From positions 1 through 64,000 of the forward strand of contig CAIUMP010000041.1 in the NCBI GenBank assembly GCA_903900335.1: a stretch of 64,000 nucleotides of DNA, given 5' to 3'. Position numbers and translations under genes: made by a program. The notes beneath the pieces were generated by a model, which saw nothing but the letters and a program-made list of their open reading frames with translations, was not told where the DNA came from and made no database searches. Positions 54,290 to 63,069 of this stretch are shown here, piece after piece. This DNA is from an uncultured Ignavibacteriota bacterium. GTDB taxonomy: Bacteria > Bacteroidota > Ignavibacteria > Palsa-1295. Positions within the stretch are counted from its first letter, which is position 1; each line of letters starts with the position of its first letter.

Positions 54290-55612
54290 TTATGCCCGAT
54301 TTCCTGCCCTAACGGACTCGATGAGCGCATCCGCCGCCGCGAATCCATTGCGAACAGCGCCTTCGATGGTAGCGGGCAGTCCATTTTGCACGAAGTCTCC
54401 GGCGAGATAGAAGTTGGGTATATCTGTTTTGGTCGTCGGCCTCCTGCGGTTGGCTTCGGCCGTAAAAAGCGGTGTCGCTCGCTTTTCGCGAATGATCTGG
54501 TAATGGATGAGCTTCGCATCTCGTGCTGCTGGGACTGTCTTCTGCAAATCACCCAGCAAGATGTCTCGGATTTCCTCGTTGGTCTTTTCAGCGAGTGCGT
54601 CGGCGGCGCTGACCGTGAGCGCCACTCGCTCGGCAGAGAAGCTGGACTTCTTCGGAAACGCCCACTGCAATGTCGTCCCGATGAATGCATGGATCGGTGC
54701 GTTAAATATCTGCTTGTCGAACCAGAAGTATGCGTTGACAATGGGGGAGGGAGAATCGGGGATCGGGTTTCGGGTATCGCGTGTCGGAGATTCGGGGAGG
54801 AGTGAGTGAATAGTTGAGATGACAGCATGAAACTCGGTCTCCTCCGAATCAGTGGCAACACTGAATCCTCTCTCACCTTCAGGTGTAATCTTGCGGATAG
54901 GCGCTCCCAACCGAATGTCTATACCCCGATCCTTGAATTCCTTGATTGCTGGCTCCACCAACAACTCCGATAGCCCAACCTTTGGAATCAGCAACGCACT
55001 TGCCGCCCGCGAGGAGAAGAATGCTTCCCGCAAAACATTCACGAACAACTCCGCGCTCGCCTGTTCTGGACGAGCGTTGATCGTCGCCAGCACCATCGGA
55101 GCCCAGAGTTTCTCAACGAGTGCGGGTGTTTGCCCAAGCGCGAGGAAGAGATCGTTGCACGACATCCGCTCGAACTTGTTCGGGAGCTTCATCCGCCAAA
55201 TCGCGTTACCCAATATTGATGCCGACTTCTTCTCTCCAAACGTTAGCATCGAAGTTCGCGCAACCGCGGAGAGCAAGTTCATCGGCGGTGGGAGGGAGCG
55301 ATCAATCGTGAATGAGCGAACACCGGTCTCACTCCAAAACGGAATTCGAAGAGGCGTGCGCTCAATGAGTTTGTCGGTGCCGATCTCCTTCAAGTATTCG
55401 AGGGTAGCCGAGTAGCAACCCATCAGCAGGTGCTGACCGTTATCGAGCGTGTCGCCGGTATGGGCGTCGGTGTATGAGCGGGTTCGCCCACTGGCCTCGC
55501 GCCGTGCTTCGAAGAGCGTGATGTTCGTTTGACCAGCGCGCACCAGACGAATCGCCGCAGCGAGTCCGCTGACGCCAGCACCGATGATAGCTATGCGAGG
55601 TTTGTTCGTCAA
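54290..55612 (-). CDS. hpnE: Hydroxysqualene dehydroxylase-like FAD oxidoreductase
   Basis: 440 residues. N-terminal FAD-binding motif IIGAGVSGLAAAIRL, then the DNGQHLLMGCY block typical of HpnE, the ERMSCNDLFLALG region, and NAYFWFDKQIF/PIHAFIGTTLQWAFPKKSS. HpnE reduces hydroxysqualene to squalene in the hopanoid route (with HpnC, HpnD). No other hpn gene is in the window. Residues encoded by 54741-54800 (ESPTRDTRNPIPDSPSPI) look like an in-frame insertion of the C-rich repeat seen elsewhere. Start ATG at 55612; divergent from the ATL gene 19 bases away. Confidence 0.85.
   Translation of the reverse strand: MTNKPRIAIIGAGVSGLAAAIRLVRAGQTNITLFEARREASGRTRSYTDAHTGDTLDNGQHLLMGCYSATLEYLKEIGTDKLIERTPLRIPFWSETGVRSFTIDRSLPPPMNLLSAVARTSMLTFGEKKSASILGNAIWRMKLPNKFERMSCNDLFLALGQTPALVEKLWAPMVLATINARPEQASAELFVNVLREAFFSSRAASALLIPKVGLSELLVEPAIKEFKDRGIDIRLGAPIRKITPEGERGFSVATDSEETEFHAVISTIHSLLPESPTRDTRNPIPDSPSPIVNAYFWFDKQIFNAPIHAFIGTTLQWAFPKKSSFSAERVALTVSAADALAEKTNEEIRDILLGDLQKTVPAARDAKLIHYQIIREKRATPLFTAEANRRRPTTKTDIPNFYLAGDFVQNGLPATIEGAVRNGFAAADALIESVRAGNRA
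54741..54800. repeat. C/G-rich repeat inside hpnE
   Basis: Imperfect repetition of GGGAATCGGG/GATCGGG/TTTCGGG/TATCGCG within the coding sequence, related to the CCATACCCC blocks at 19068 and 35795. Confidence 0.5.
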
Positions 55613-55631
55613 ATCTGTTGAGTACGGCAGG

Positions 55632-56057
55632 ATGAAGAAGGTAAAGAAAGTTACGAAGAAAAAGCAAACACCGGATAAGCATCTGGCGGAGTTCTACGAA
55701 CGAGAGTTCGCCGATCCGTCCGCAAAACGCGCACCGAATTTCTACGAGCGGGTCTATGCCATCGTAGAACAAATCCCGCGCGGAAAGGTGACGACCTACG
55801 GCGCGATAGCGGAGGTGCTTGGCTCAAAGGGATCGGCGCGCATGGTTGGTCAAGCGTTAACAGCAAGACCTGAGGAGCGAGATTTCCCGGCCCAGCGCGT
55901 CATCAATCGGTTTGGTGCGCTGACGGGTTCGATTCATTTCGGTGGATATGAGCGGATGCGGGGGAAGCTTGTGCGCGAGGAAGTGACGTTTAAGGGGGAG
56001 CTTGTGGATATGGAGAAGCACTTTTGGTACCCGAGGTCGATAACGAATCACGAATGA
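55632..56057 (+). CDS. Alkyltransferase-like protein (ATL)
   Basis: 141 residues from the ATG at 55632; an earlier in-frame ATG at 55584 would overlap the hpnE start. The core matches the DNA-binding part of O6-alkylguanine transferases (FYERVYAIVEQIPRGKVTTYGAIAEVLG), but the active-site PCHRV is PAQRV, so the reactive Cys is missing. ATLs bind alkylated bases and pass them to nucleotide-excision repair. The window also contains an intact Ogt (35822). Confidence 0.85.
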   Translation: MKKVKKVTKKKQTPDKHLAEFYEREFADPSAKRAPNFYERVYAIVEQIPRGKVTTYGAIAEVLGSKGSARMVGQALTARPEERDFPAQRVINRFGALTGSIHFGGYERMRGKLVREEVTFKGELVDMEKHFWYPRSITNHE

Positions 56058-56072
56058 CAACAGGGGCTATCT

Positions 56073-56648
56073 CTAATTCTCAGACAAAAGAGAATTAAGA
56101 ACTTCCATAATTTGGTCTTTCGATTGCGGACCGAGGTAAGACGATCGCAACCGCCCCTTCTTATCAATGAAATACGTTAGCGGTATCGCATCTATGGGTC
56201 CATAATGTCTCATGACCGAATCATCCGGCAAAAGAATAGGATAAGAAATTGGATGCGAGGTCACCCAAGCATGCACGACGGAATCTCCATTGTCGTCCAG
56301 CGCCACACCTAAGAATTGAACCTTATTATGTCCAATTGAGTCTTGAAGGGAATTGAACCCCGGAATCTCCATGCGACACGGAGGACACCAGGTAGCCCAA
56401 AAGTTTAGAACCACGACTGTCCCGCGATAATCTGAAAGGCGATGGACGGCACCGGCTAAGTCTCGAAGTTCGAAATTCGGAGCCAATTTTGCGGTCACTG
56501 TATCGGTCTTAGAAGACCGGGTCGTATCCGGAACGGTGATCGCGGTTGAAGATTCATGGCAGCCTGAACTACCAGACAAAAGAATGACGTACAAAGCGAG
56601 GAAACTAAGGACAGTTTTGGTGAGAAGGGGTTTCGGGGAGTATCTCAT
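56073..56648 (-). CDS. TlpA-family thioredoxin-like lipoprotein
   Basis: 191 residues. A lipoprotein-type signal (SGSSGC) is followed by a thioredoxin fold of the ResA/TlpA group: FELRDLAGAVHRLSDYRGTVVVLNFWATWCPPCRMEIPGF with both active-site cysteines, and PLTYFIDKKGRLRSSYLG with the cis-proline. It would reduce or oxidise disulfides outside the inner membrane, for instance in cytochrome maturation. Start ATG-type codon at 56648. Convergent with the ATL gene. Confidence 0.9.
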   Translation of the reverse strand: MRYSPKPLLTKTVLSFLALYVILLSGSSGCHESSTAITVPDTTRSSKTDTVTAKLAPNFELRDLAGAVHRLSDYRGTVVVLNFWATWCPPCRMEIPGFNSLQDSIGHNKVQFLGVALDDNGDSVVHAWVTSHPISYPILLPDDSVMRHYGPIDAIPLTYFIDKKGRLRSSYLGPQSKDQIMEVLNSLLSEN

Positions 56649-56685
56649 AAATGACTAGATGCCGTATCAGCAAAAAGCTCCATCA

Positions 56686-56916
56686 CTACTGCTGCTTGGA
56701 ATGTCCGTACAAATAATGCTTGTGGTTCGCCGCGAAGTCCGTTGGAATCTTGTCGAGTTCCTCGTTCGGAATGCGCTTCCCACGTTCGAGGACACTATTA
56801 ACAAAATCAAGCAGGGGGGTGGAAGATGCCGTAGCCACAGGTTTGACGGCAGGCTCCCGCAGCCCGCGAGAGCGCGGCGCGGTCGAAGCCTTTCGGGAAA
56901 TAATGGTGGTAGCCAT
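56686..56916 (-). CDS. Small hypothetical protein
   Basis: 76 residues. The C-terminal end LDKIPTDFAANHKHYLYG resembles a small unnamed family with a conserved xLPxDxxxNxxHYLYG end. Basic/Ser-rich N-terminus. Not identified further. It sits 37 bases upstream of the TlpA gene on the same strand. Confidence 0.55.
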   Translation of the reverse strand: MATTIISRKASTAPRSRGLREPAVKPVATASSTPLLDFVNSVLERGKRIPNEELDKIPTDFAANHKHYLYGHSKQQ

Positions 56917-57060
56917 ACTTGTGCAACAGCCTGACCTCGAAAATTGTCTCCGCTCTCATGGCCGCCGAATATGAATCCGCCGGAAGCCTTTAGCGTTAAA
57001 TTGTGTTACGGCCCCTCGCGTGGATGATAGGTCATCCCGCCACAACCCAAAATTTAGTAC

Positions 57061-58800
57061 ATGGCGACGAACGTAGTAATGCCCAAAATGGGCGAAAGCA
57101 TTTCAGAAGGCACAATTCTCCGCTGGCTCAAGAAAGAAGGAGACACCGTGGAAAAGGACGAGATGATCGTCGAAATCTCCACCGATAAGGTCGATACCGA
57201 AGTGCCATCGACCGTGGCCGGTACATTATTGAAGATCCTCGCGCAGGAGAAGCAGACCGTTGGCGTCGGCGAGCCGATCGCATCTATTGGCGCAATTGGC
57301 GAGGCGGCCGGAACAGCCGCGCAAGCTGCCCCGGCACCCGTTGCGACTCCCGCGCCGGCTCCTACTGTTGCGCCGCCTGTCCAAGCTGCCGCTCCCGTAC
57401 AACCGGCACCCGCCGCTTCGCCCGCAACTGGCGGCTCGGACCAAGCCGTCGTTATGCCGAAGATGGGGGAGTCCATCGCTGAAGGCACGATCCTTCGCTG
57501 GTTGAAGAAAGAGGGAGACAAGGTCGAGAAGGACGAGATGCTCGTCGAGATTTCGACGGATAAGGTTGATACAGAGGTGCCGTCAACATTTGCTGGCACA
57601 CTTTCGAAGATTGTCGCTCAGGAGAAGGAAACCGTTGCTGTTGGGGCAACGATTGCGTTCATCGCAACGGCTCAGGGTAGTGGCGTAGTCTCCACGCCTG
57701 CCCCGGTTGCATCGGCTCCGACGCAAGCGACTCAAGCAACACCAATACAACCACCTGCTCCCGTCGCGCAACCGGCACCGCAGTTCGTTGCGCAGGCCGC
57801 AGCCGTGAATGACAATCGCTTCTACTCACCGCTCGTAAAATCCATCGCCAAGGCCGAGGGCGTCACACCGCAAGAACTGGCGACGATACCCGGCAGCGGG
57901 CTCGATAATCGCGTCAACAAGAACGACATGCTAAAGTATGTCGAGGCGCGCAAGAGTGGTCGCGTTCAGGTTGCGCCGCAACAGGCCGCGCAGGTACAGC
58001 AGAGCGCACCGAGCTTCACACCGTCGCAGCCAGCGCCGATGCCGAAGTCCTCGTTTACATCGAGTGGTCAGAATGTGACAGTGATCCCGATGGATAACAT
58101 TCGTGTCAAGATCGCGGAGCACATGCTGCGTTCCGTGGCGACGAGTCCGCATGTTACCAGCCTCAGCGAAGTTGATGTCACCAACATCATTAATTACCAG
58201 AAGAAGAACAAGGACGAATTCCTCCGCAAGTTTGGTGTGAAGCTGACGCTCACGCCGATCTTCATCGAGTGCATGGTGAAGGCGCTGCGCGAATTCCCCT
58301 TCATCAATGCGAGCATCGAGGGCACGAATATCATCGTTCGCAACGATATTAACTTCGGTATCGCAGTTGCAATGCCGCAAGTTGAGGGTTCACCTCTTCC
58401 GCCGGCGCTCATCGTGCCAGTCATCAAACAGGCGGATCGACTCAGCCTCGCGGGGCTCGCAGGCGCCGTTGCCGACCTAGCAAACAAGGCTCGTACGAAG
58501 AAGCTGACACCGGACGATATTTCGGGCGGCACATTCACCTTCACCAATCCCGGAATGTTCGGCAATATCCTCGCGACGGCCATCATCAATATGCCGCAGC
58601 TTGCGATCATGTCTGCTGGTGCTGTGGTAAAGCGCGCGGTCGTCAAAACGGACGACGATGGCAACGATTACATCGCGATCCGCTCGATGATGTTCTTAGG
58701 TCTCAACCACGATCACCGCCTGATCGACGGACTCTACGCTGTGCAGTTCACGGAGCGCGTGAAGGCATATATGGAAGCGTATCGGGGGGATGGGATCTGA
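57061..58800 (+). CDS. 2-oxo acid dehydrogenase E2 (dihydrolipoyl acyltransferase), two lipoyl domains
   Basis: 579 residues. Two lipoyl domains (lysines at about 43 and 168, both in EISTDKVDTEVPS) are joined by Ala/Pro-rich linkers; a peripheral-subunit-binding domain (FYSPLVKSIAKAEGV) and a catalytic domain follow, ending with NHDHRLIDG (catalytic His at about 552, Asp at about 556). E2 carries the acyl group to CoA in the pyruvate, 2-oxoglutarate or branched-chain complexes. Which complex cannot be decided: no E1 or E3 gene is adjacent. Start ATG at 57061. Confidence 0.93.
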   Translation: MATNVVMPKMGESISEGTILRWLKKEGDTVEKDEMIVEISTDKVDTEVPSTVAGTLLKILAQEKQTVGVGEPIASIGAIGEAAGTAAQAAPAPVATPAPAPTVAPPVQAAAPVQPAPAASPATGGSDQAVVMPKMGESIAEGTILRWLKKEGDKVEKDEMLVEISTDKVDTEVPSTFAGTLSKIVAQEKETVAVGATIAFIATAQGSGVVSTPAPVASAPTQATQATPIQPPAPVAQPAPQFVAQAAAVNDNRFYSPLVKSIAKAEGVTPQELATIPGSGLDNRVNKNDMLKYVEARKSGRVQVAPQQAAQVQQSAPSFTPSQPAPMPKSSFTSSGQNVTVIPMDNIRVKIAEHMLRSVATSPHVTSLSEVDVTNIINYQKKNKDEFLRKFGVKLTLTPIFIECMVKALREFPFINASIEGTNIIVRNDINFGIAVAMPQVEGSPLPPALIVPVIKQADRLSLAGLAGAVADLANKARTKKLTPDDISGGTFTFTNPGMFGNILATAIINMPQLAIMSAGAVVKRAVVKTDDDGNDYIAIRSMMFLGLNHDHRLIDGLYAVQFTERVKAYMEAYRGDGI

Positions 58801-58826
58801 GTCGAATCCAATCTAACGCTATGTGT

Positions 58827-58861
58827 GGCCTCTGGAGAACTCTCCAGAGGCCCTTTTTTTG
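58827..58861 (+). terminator. E2 gene terminator
   Basis: GGCCTCTGGAGA (58827-58838) pairs fully with TCTCCAGAGGCC (58841-58852), followed by seven or eight T. The clearest rho-independent terminator in the window. Confidence 0.92.
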
Positions 58862-58987
58862 ACAGAGTTGCGTCTTCTCTGAGTAATAATTGAGTAGTCA
58901 CCATCGGTAACCATCGTGCGAGTTAAGGGTTATTAGTTCGTGAATCGACTTCGATTCATTTTTTCACAACTAATAACTTCTACCTTC

Positions 58988-60709
58988 ATGAGACCACTTG
59001 ATACAAAATACGCGTGGGTGTCGGCGCTGGTGGTGCTGATGCTCGCTGGTTTTTCCGTGCAGTCCCGTGCATCGCATATCACTGCTTCACCGGATACCGT
59101 TCGGGCCACAACTCCTAATGTCTATTATATCAGCGTTAGCGATGGTCGCGACACTTCTCAGAAACCACACACGCCTCTCACGAGCGCACATTTGTATATT
59201 TCTGGGAGTGCTGATTGGACCATCTTCTCCGATACGTTACTCTCGTTCTTTGGACAGACGTACGTCGTCGTTGAATACAAACCACAAAGCAGCTCACCAA
59301 GTAGTGCGACCCTCGCTATTGCCGGCGATAGCAACACGGCCGTTGTCGCGCTGCTTGGCAATCCGCCTACGCACAGCAACCTTGTCTTGCTCCGCGGCGC
59401 GAACTTCCTTCGCCAGCGGCCAGGTCATGATACGTGCCGTTCCATCGTAGTCTATAATCCCAATGGTTTCGCAGTATCGTTAACAAGCCTGACGTTTACC
59501 CAGACAGGTGTGGAGTATTCTGTGTCGAATGCCCCAGCGCTGCCGATGAGCTTTGGCTCGCATGACTCGCTGCAATTGACCGTGTGCTTCTTGGATTCAG
59601 CTGTCACGGATTCTGAAGCATATTCTGCAACGCTCCACATGAACTATAGCTTTTCGGGAGGTTCTGATACCTATAGCTATCTCATAAATGGCAGCATCAT
59701 ACCCTATGATACTACGTGCCTCGATATTAATTCAACAGTTGTTGGCACTGCGGCTCCTGGAGGAACTGTCTCACGGACCTTCACACTCACCAACCATACT
59801 GCTGCAAGCGTAACCATTGACTCTGCGTGGATACTCGGAGGCAACATAATCGGTGCGTTCAGCATCACATCCCCAGCGTTCCCCGTAACAATTGCTTCGA
59901 ATTCGACACAATCTGTGACGGTGCAATTTGCTCCGCCAACGAGTGCTGCCGAAGGTAATTACTACCGCGACTTTGTCTTCTGGGATCGTGGCACGAGTAA
60001 TGATAAGCTGCCGTGCGGAGAGTTCAAGGTTTCGCTGACTGGGCGCGTCCTCGTTCCAGTCGTGGATACGACGTACCTGAATGTTCCTGCCGATTCTTCG
60101 ACGACCATCTCGATGATTGCGAAGACCAGAGTCTCCCGTCATGCGTTTATCATCCATAACGCGAGCTCTAGCAGAATCCTTGTGACGACGTTGGGTATCA
60201 CTAGCGGCGATAGTATAGCCTCGTTCGACAACTACGGTTCGACCGCGCAGGTCTATGACACGATAAATGCCGGGGGCTACAGCAACATGATCATCATGAA
60301 GATCGATGCTTCCGATACTGGTTCCTATAATATCGGATTGCTGCTCGACTACTACAACTCACTTCTCGCGCAGACCTATACCGTGAAGGTCCATCGTACT
60401 ACGGCAAACGCGACTGCCTCTGTGCACTCCACGGGCAGGCTCGCTCCAAGTGAATTTGCGATGAATCCGAATCCTGCCCAAGGTAGTGTGGTCATCTCGC
60501 TGCCAACGGAAGGGACATCAACTTTAGAGATTTTCGATGTGCTTGGCAACCTTTTGTTGAGCAAGCAGGCCTCTGGGAAGTTTGAATGGGATGGTACTTC
60601 CACGGGAAGCTCCGCACCAGCCAGCGGCTCGTATATTGTTCGCGTTACCCAGCGTGAGACTGACGGCACGACAAAATCCAGTTCGAAGCGCCTCATACTC
60701 GTTCGATAA
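58988..60709 (+). CDS. T9SS cargo with choice-of-anchor-like Ig domains
   Basis: 573 residues from the ATG at 58988 (a GTG at 58940 would lengthen the signal region by 16 residues). Signal peptide YAWVSALVVLMLAGFSVQSRA. The middle has two or three Ig-like beta-sandwich domains with the DxxSVTVQFAPP/LQLTVCFLDS patterns of ASPM-SPD-2-Hydin/choice-of-anchor D proteins. The last 85 residues are a type A sorting domain (FAMNPNPAQGSVVISL, LEIFDVLGNLLLS, PASGSYIVRV). Likely secreted to the surface. Confidence 0.82.
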   Translation: MRPLDTKYAWVSALVVLMLAGFSVQSRASHITASPDTVRATTPNVYYISVSDGRDTSQKPHTPLTSAHLYISGSADWTIFSDTLLSFFGQTYVVVEYKPQSSSPSSATLAIAGDSNTAVVALLGNPPTHSNLVLLRGANFLRQRPGHDTCRSIVVYNPNGFAVSLTSLTFTQTGVEYSVSNAPALPMSFGSHDSLQLTVCFLDSAVTDSEAYSATLHMNYSFSGGSDTYSYLINGSIIPYDTTCLDINSTVVGTAAPGGTVSRTFTLTNHTAASVTIDSAWILGGNIIGAFSITSPAFPVTIASNSTQSVTVQFAPPTSAAEGNYYRDFVFWDRGTSNDKLPCGEFKVSLTGRVLVPVVDTTYLNVPADSSTTISMIAKTRVSRHAFIIHNASSSRILVTTLGITSGDSIASFDNYGSTAQVYDTINAGGYSNMIIMKIDASDTGSYNIGLLLDYYNSLLAQTYTVKVHRTTANATASVHSTGRLAPSEFAMNPNPAQGSVVISLPTEGTSTLEIFDVLGNLLLSKQASGKFEWDGTSTGSSAPASGSYIVRVTQRETDGTTKSSSKRLILVR

Positions 60710-60735
60710 GCGCTTCTTTCTCCCTCACCACCCCC

Positions 60736-60772
60736 GGCCGACATACTCGCAAGAGTATGTCGGCCTTTCTTT
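60736..60772 (+). terminator. Terminator after the cargo at 58988
   Basis: GGCCGACATACTC (60736-60748) pairs perfectly with GAGTATGTCGGCC (60753-60765), loop GCAA, followed by TTTCTTT. Confidence 0.9.
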
Positions 60773-60872
60773 GTGCGTTGAAAGCTATTTAATCCCCGCC
60801 GGGCAGAGCAGAGGCCTGGCCACAACCGGGGTTCTCGTGCCTTCTTCGAGCTGCCAAACCTCAGTTGACACG

Positions 60873-62876
60873 TCACTTCTCATCTTTGTTCTCTATGATG
60901 ATGAACTCGATTCGACGGTTGGTCTCGCGACCTTCCGGCGTCGTGTTCGTGGTGATCGGTCGAGTCTGACCGTAGCCTCGTGATTCAAGTCTGGCGGAGG
61001 AGACCCCATGTTCAACCAGCCACGACTGAACAGCCCGTGCACGATTGAAGGAGAGACGCTCATTCGAAGTTGAGTCACCGGAGTTGTCAGTATGCCCCTG
61101 GATAGAAACGCGCGTGTTCGGGTATTTGTCCAGTAATCCGAGAAGCTGGTTTAGTGGAGCGAATGCCTGCTCCAAAATTTCGGATTTTCCAGTCTCGAAC
61201 TCAATGCGAGGCAAGTCGATGCGCTGCCCAACCTTGAATGGAGTTTCCGGGCATCCATGATTGCTCTTCGGCCCAGGCTCAAGCGGGCATCCGTCTTCCT
61301 TGTCAGGTACGCCGTCCCCATCTGTGTCTACGTTCAGTGGGTCAGTGTGCATCACCTTGATCTCGGTACCATCGTCAATGCCATCTCCGTCTGTATCAGC
61401 CAGAAGGGGATTCGTGTGATATTGCAACACTTCTTCACCATCAGTGAGCCCATCACCATCCGTGTCGCGCTTTAATGGGTTCGTATGATACTTGGTGATT
61501 TCATCATAATCACTCAGACCGTCTCCATCGGAATCCTGTGAAAGGGGGTCGGTATGGTACTTCAGAACTTCGTCACCGTCCGAGAGCCCATCACCGTCGG
61601 TGTCTGCAAGCCGCGGACTTGTATGGTACTTGTGAACTTCATCACCATCACTGAGCCCGTCACCATCGGTGTCTGGGTTGGTAGGGTCGGTATTGTAGAT
61701 ACGGACTTCGTCTCCATCGGAAATGCCATCTCCATCTGTATCAGCATTGTTCGGATCGGTATGGTAGATCATGATCTCCTCAAGATCGGTAAGTCCATCC
61801 CCATCGGAATCCGCGAGTTGATTTAGTATCGCATCGCCATATTCGAAGAAACCGGTCTCTTTGCCGAGTGACAGAGAATAACGAAGGGACAAGAAGGCCT
61901 CAGGCCGGTGTGGTCCCCTCGTGCTGCGAGGAATTAGATGCTCAAGACGCAGCAACCCGGTCTCGATATCCAGGTGGCGGAGGTTCCGAAGCACGATTCC
62001 GAAATTGACATCATCACCCGCAATATCCAGCTGCGCGATCAAATTTCGCATTCTGTAGCGGATAAGTGCAAGCGGGTTGAAACCAGAGAATCCCGACGAG
62101 TCGTACTGTGGGTTATATGTGCTTAAGAAGTTGAGATGTCGAGAGATCGGACCGGAACCAGAGTACTTTCCAGAGCCTATTCCAAATCCAATGCTGAATC
62201 CGTTGCGCGTGGAGTAGCGCACTTCACTTCCTGAGCCTGGCAACGCAGGGCCCGCGACAACATCTTCTCGCATGTCCTCATAGGTGGCCTCGCGCAGAAA
62301 TTTTGCATAGTCTCCAGTATCGAGGTTATGTCCCAGCCAATACGTTACGATTGCCGATAGAGAATTTCGGTCAGGATATACGCTGGCATCGCTTTGTCCG
62401 TTTCCCAGGTACTCATTTTTGTCTCGTTTGGTAAAGAGATTCTCCCCTCGAATACTGAGCGCCATCCGGTTGGAGTCTCCGCCGATACCGTACTGGAAGA
62501 ATTGAAATTGGGGATTCCAAACGACGAAGGGAAGCATCGCCGTCGGAAACTTGTACGCCATAAAGCCGAAGCGAAATTGACCGTACTCAAGCGCAATGTA
62601 CTGGTTGAAATTGATCTGCTTGTTGACGGAGGCTACGGTAGAGTGCGTAAATTCGTCCCACTGCGAGTTTGGTGGGGTAGAAAAGCCTGCACCGATAGTT
62701 AGCCGGTAGTCGCTAAAGCGTTCGAAGGGAGAGCGAAGCACTAGAAACTGGGCATTTGCGGTCGTCGCTAGCGCACATACGAGTGCGATCACCGTGCAAA
62801 GGCACACCCGGAATGTGCGGCCTTCGCCATGCAAAATGGACGTATGGATGGGATAGCTTCGTTTCCCTCGCGACAT
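60873..62876 (-). CDS. OmpA-family protein with thrombospondin type 3 repeats
   Basis: 667 residues from the ATG at 62876. Signal peptide ends near TTANAQ. The N-terminal half is beta-rich and could form a barrel. Then eight 23-residue repeats of the D(T/S)[10 protein letters not shown] type (DNA 61290-61811) bind calcium. The C-terminus is an OmpA peptidoglycan-binding domain with [21 protein letters not shown] and [13 protein letters not shown]. It probably anchors the outer membrane to peptidoglycan. Convergent with the previous cargo gene. Confidence 0.9.
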   Translation of the reverse strand: MSRGKRSYPIHTSILHGEGRTFRVCLCTVIALVCALATTANAQFLVLRSPFERFSDYRLTIGAGFSTPPNSQWDEFTHSTVASVNKQINFNQYIALEYGQFRFGFMAYKFPTAMLPFVVWNPQFQFFQYGIGGDSNRMALSIRGENLFTKRDKNEYLGNGQSDASVYPDRNSLSAIVTYWLGHNLDTGDYAKFLREATYEDMREDVVAGPALPGSGSEVRYSTRNGFSIGFGIGSGKYSGSGPISRHLNFLSTYNPQYDSSGFSGFNPLALIRYRMRNLIAQLDIAGDDVNFGIVLRNLRHLDIETGLLRLEHLIPRSTRGPHRPEAFLSLRYSLSLGKETGFFEYGDAILNQLADSDGDGLTDLEEIMIYHTDPNNADTDGDGISDGDEVRIYNTDPTNPDTDGDGLSDGDEVHKYHTSPRLADTDGDGLSDGDEVLKYHTDPLSQDSDGDGLSDYDEITKYHTNPLKRDTDGDGLTDGEEVLQYHTNPLLADTDGDGIDDGTEIKVMHTDPLNVDTDGDGVPDKEDGCPLEPGPKSNHGCPETPFKVGQRIDLPRIEFETGKSEILEQAFAPLNQLLGLLDKYPNTRVSIQGHTDNSGDSTSNERLSFNRARAVQSWLVEHGVSSARLESRGYGQTRPITTNTTPEGRETNRRIEFIIIENKDEK
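61290..61811 (-). repeat. Eight 69-bp thrombospondin-type-3 coding repeats
   Basis: In-frame tandem repeats, each encoding DxDGDGxxDxxE followed by a short YHTDP-type spacer. They read as one uninterrupted block. Confidence 0.85.
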
Positions 62877-63056
62877 CAAATTTGAACCCGTTGATCTAAG
62901 CGGCAAATTAGTAGGCAGGCTACCGAGTGGCAGCAGCCCACAGCAAATCTTAATATTAAGCCAGATTTTCACGTGATTCGTTTCATCGCTTATGAAATGG
63001 GGTGGATGGGAAACGCTTGGTCAACTGAATCTGCTGCCAGTCGGTGGGGAATTTCG

Positions 63057-63064
63057 TATCTTTG
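63057..63064 (+). promoter_or_regulatory. -7 promoter box TATCTTTG before the cyclophilin gene
   Basis: TATCTTTG matches TAnnTTTG; the ATG follows six bases after it, so the mRNA would be leaderless. The context ATTTCGTAnnTTTGCGGC is shared with the box at 39060. No good -33 element. Confidence 0.5.
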
Positions 63065-63069
63065 CGGCT

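Noticed and set aside
61257..61826. Plus-strand frames across the thrombospondin repeats
   Set aside because: They arise from the repeated codons of the OmpA-family gene on the opposite strand.
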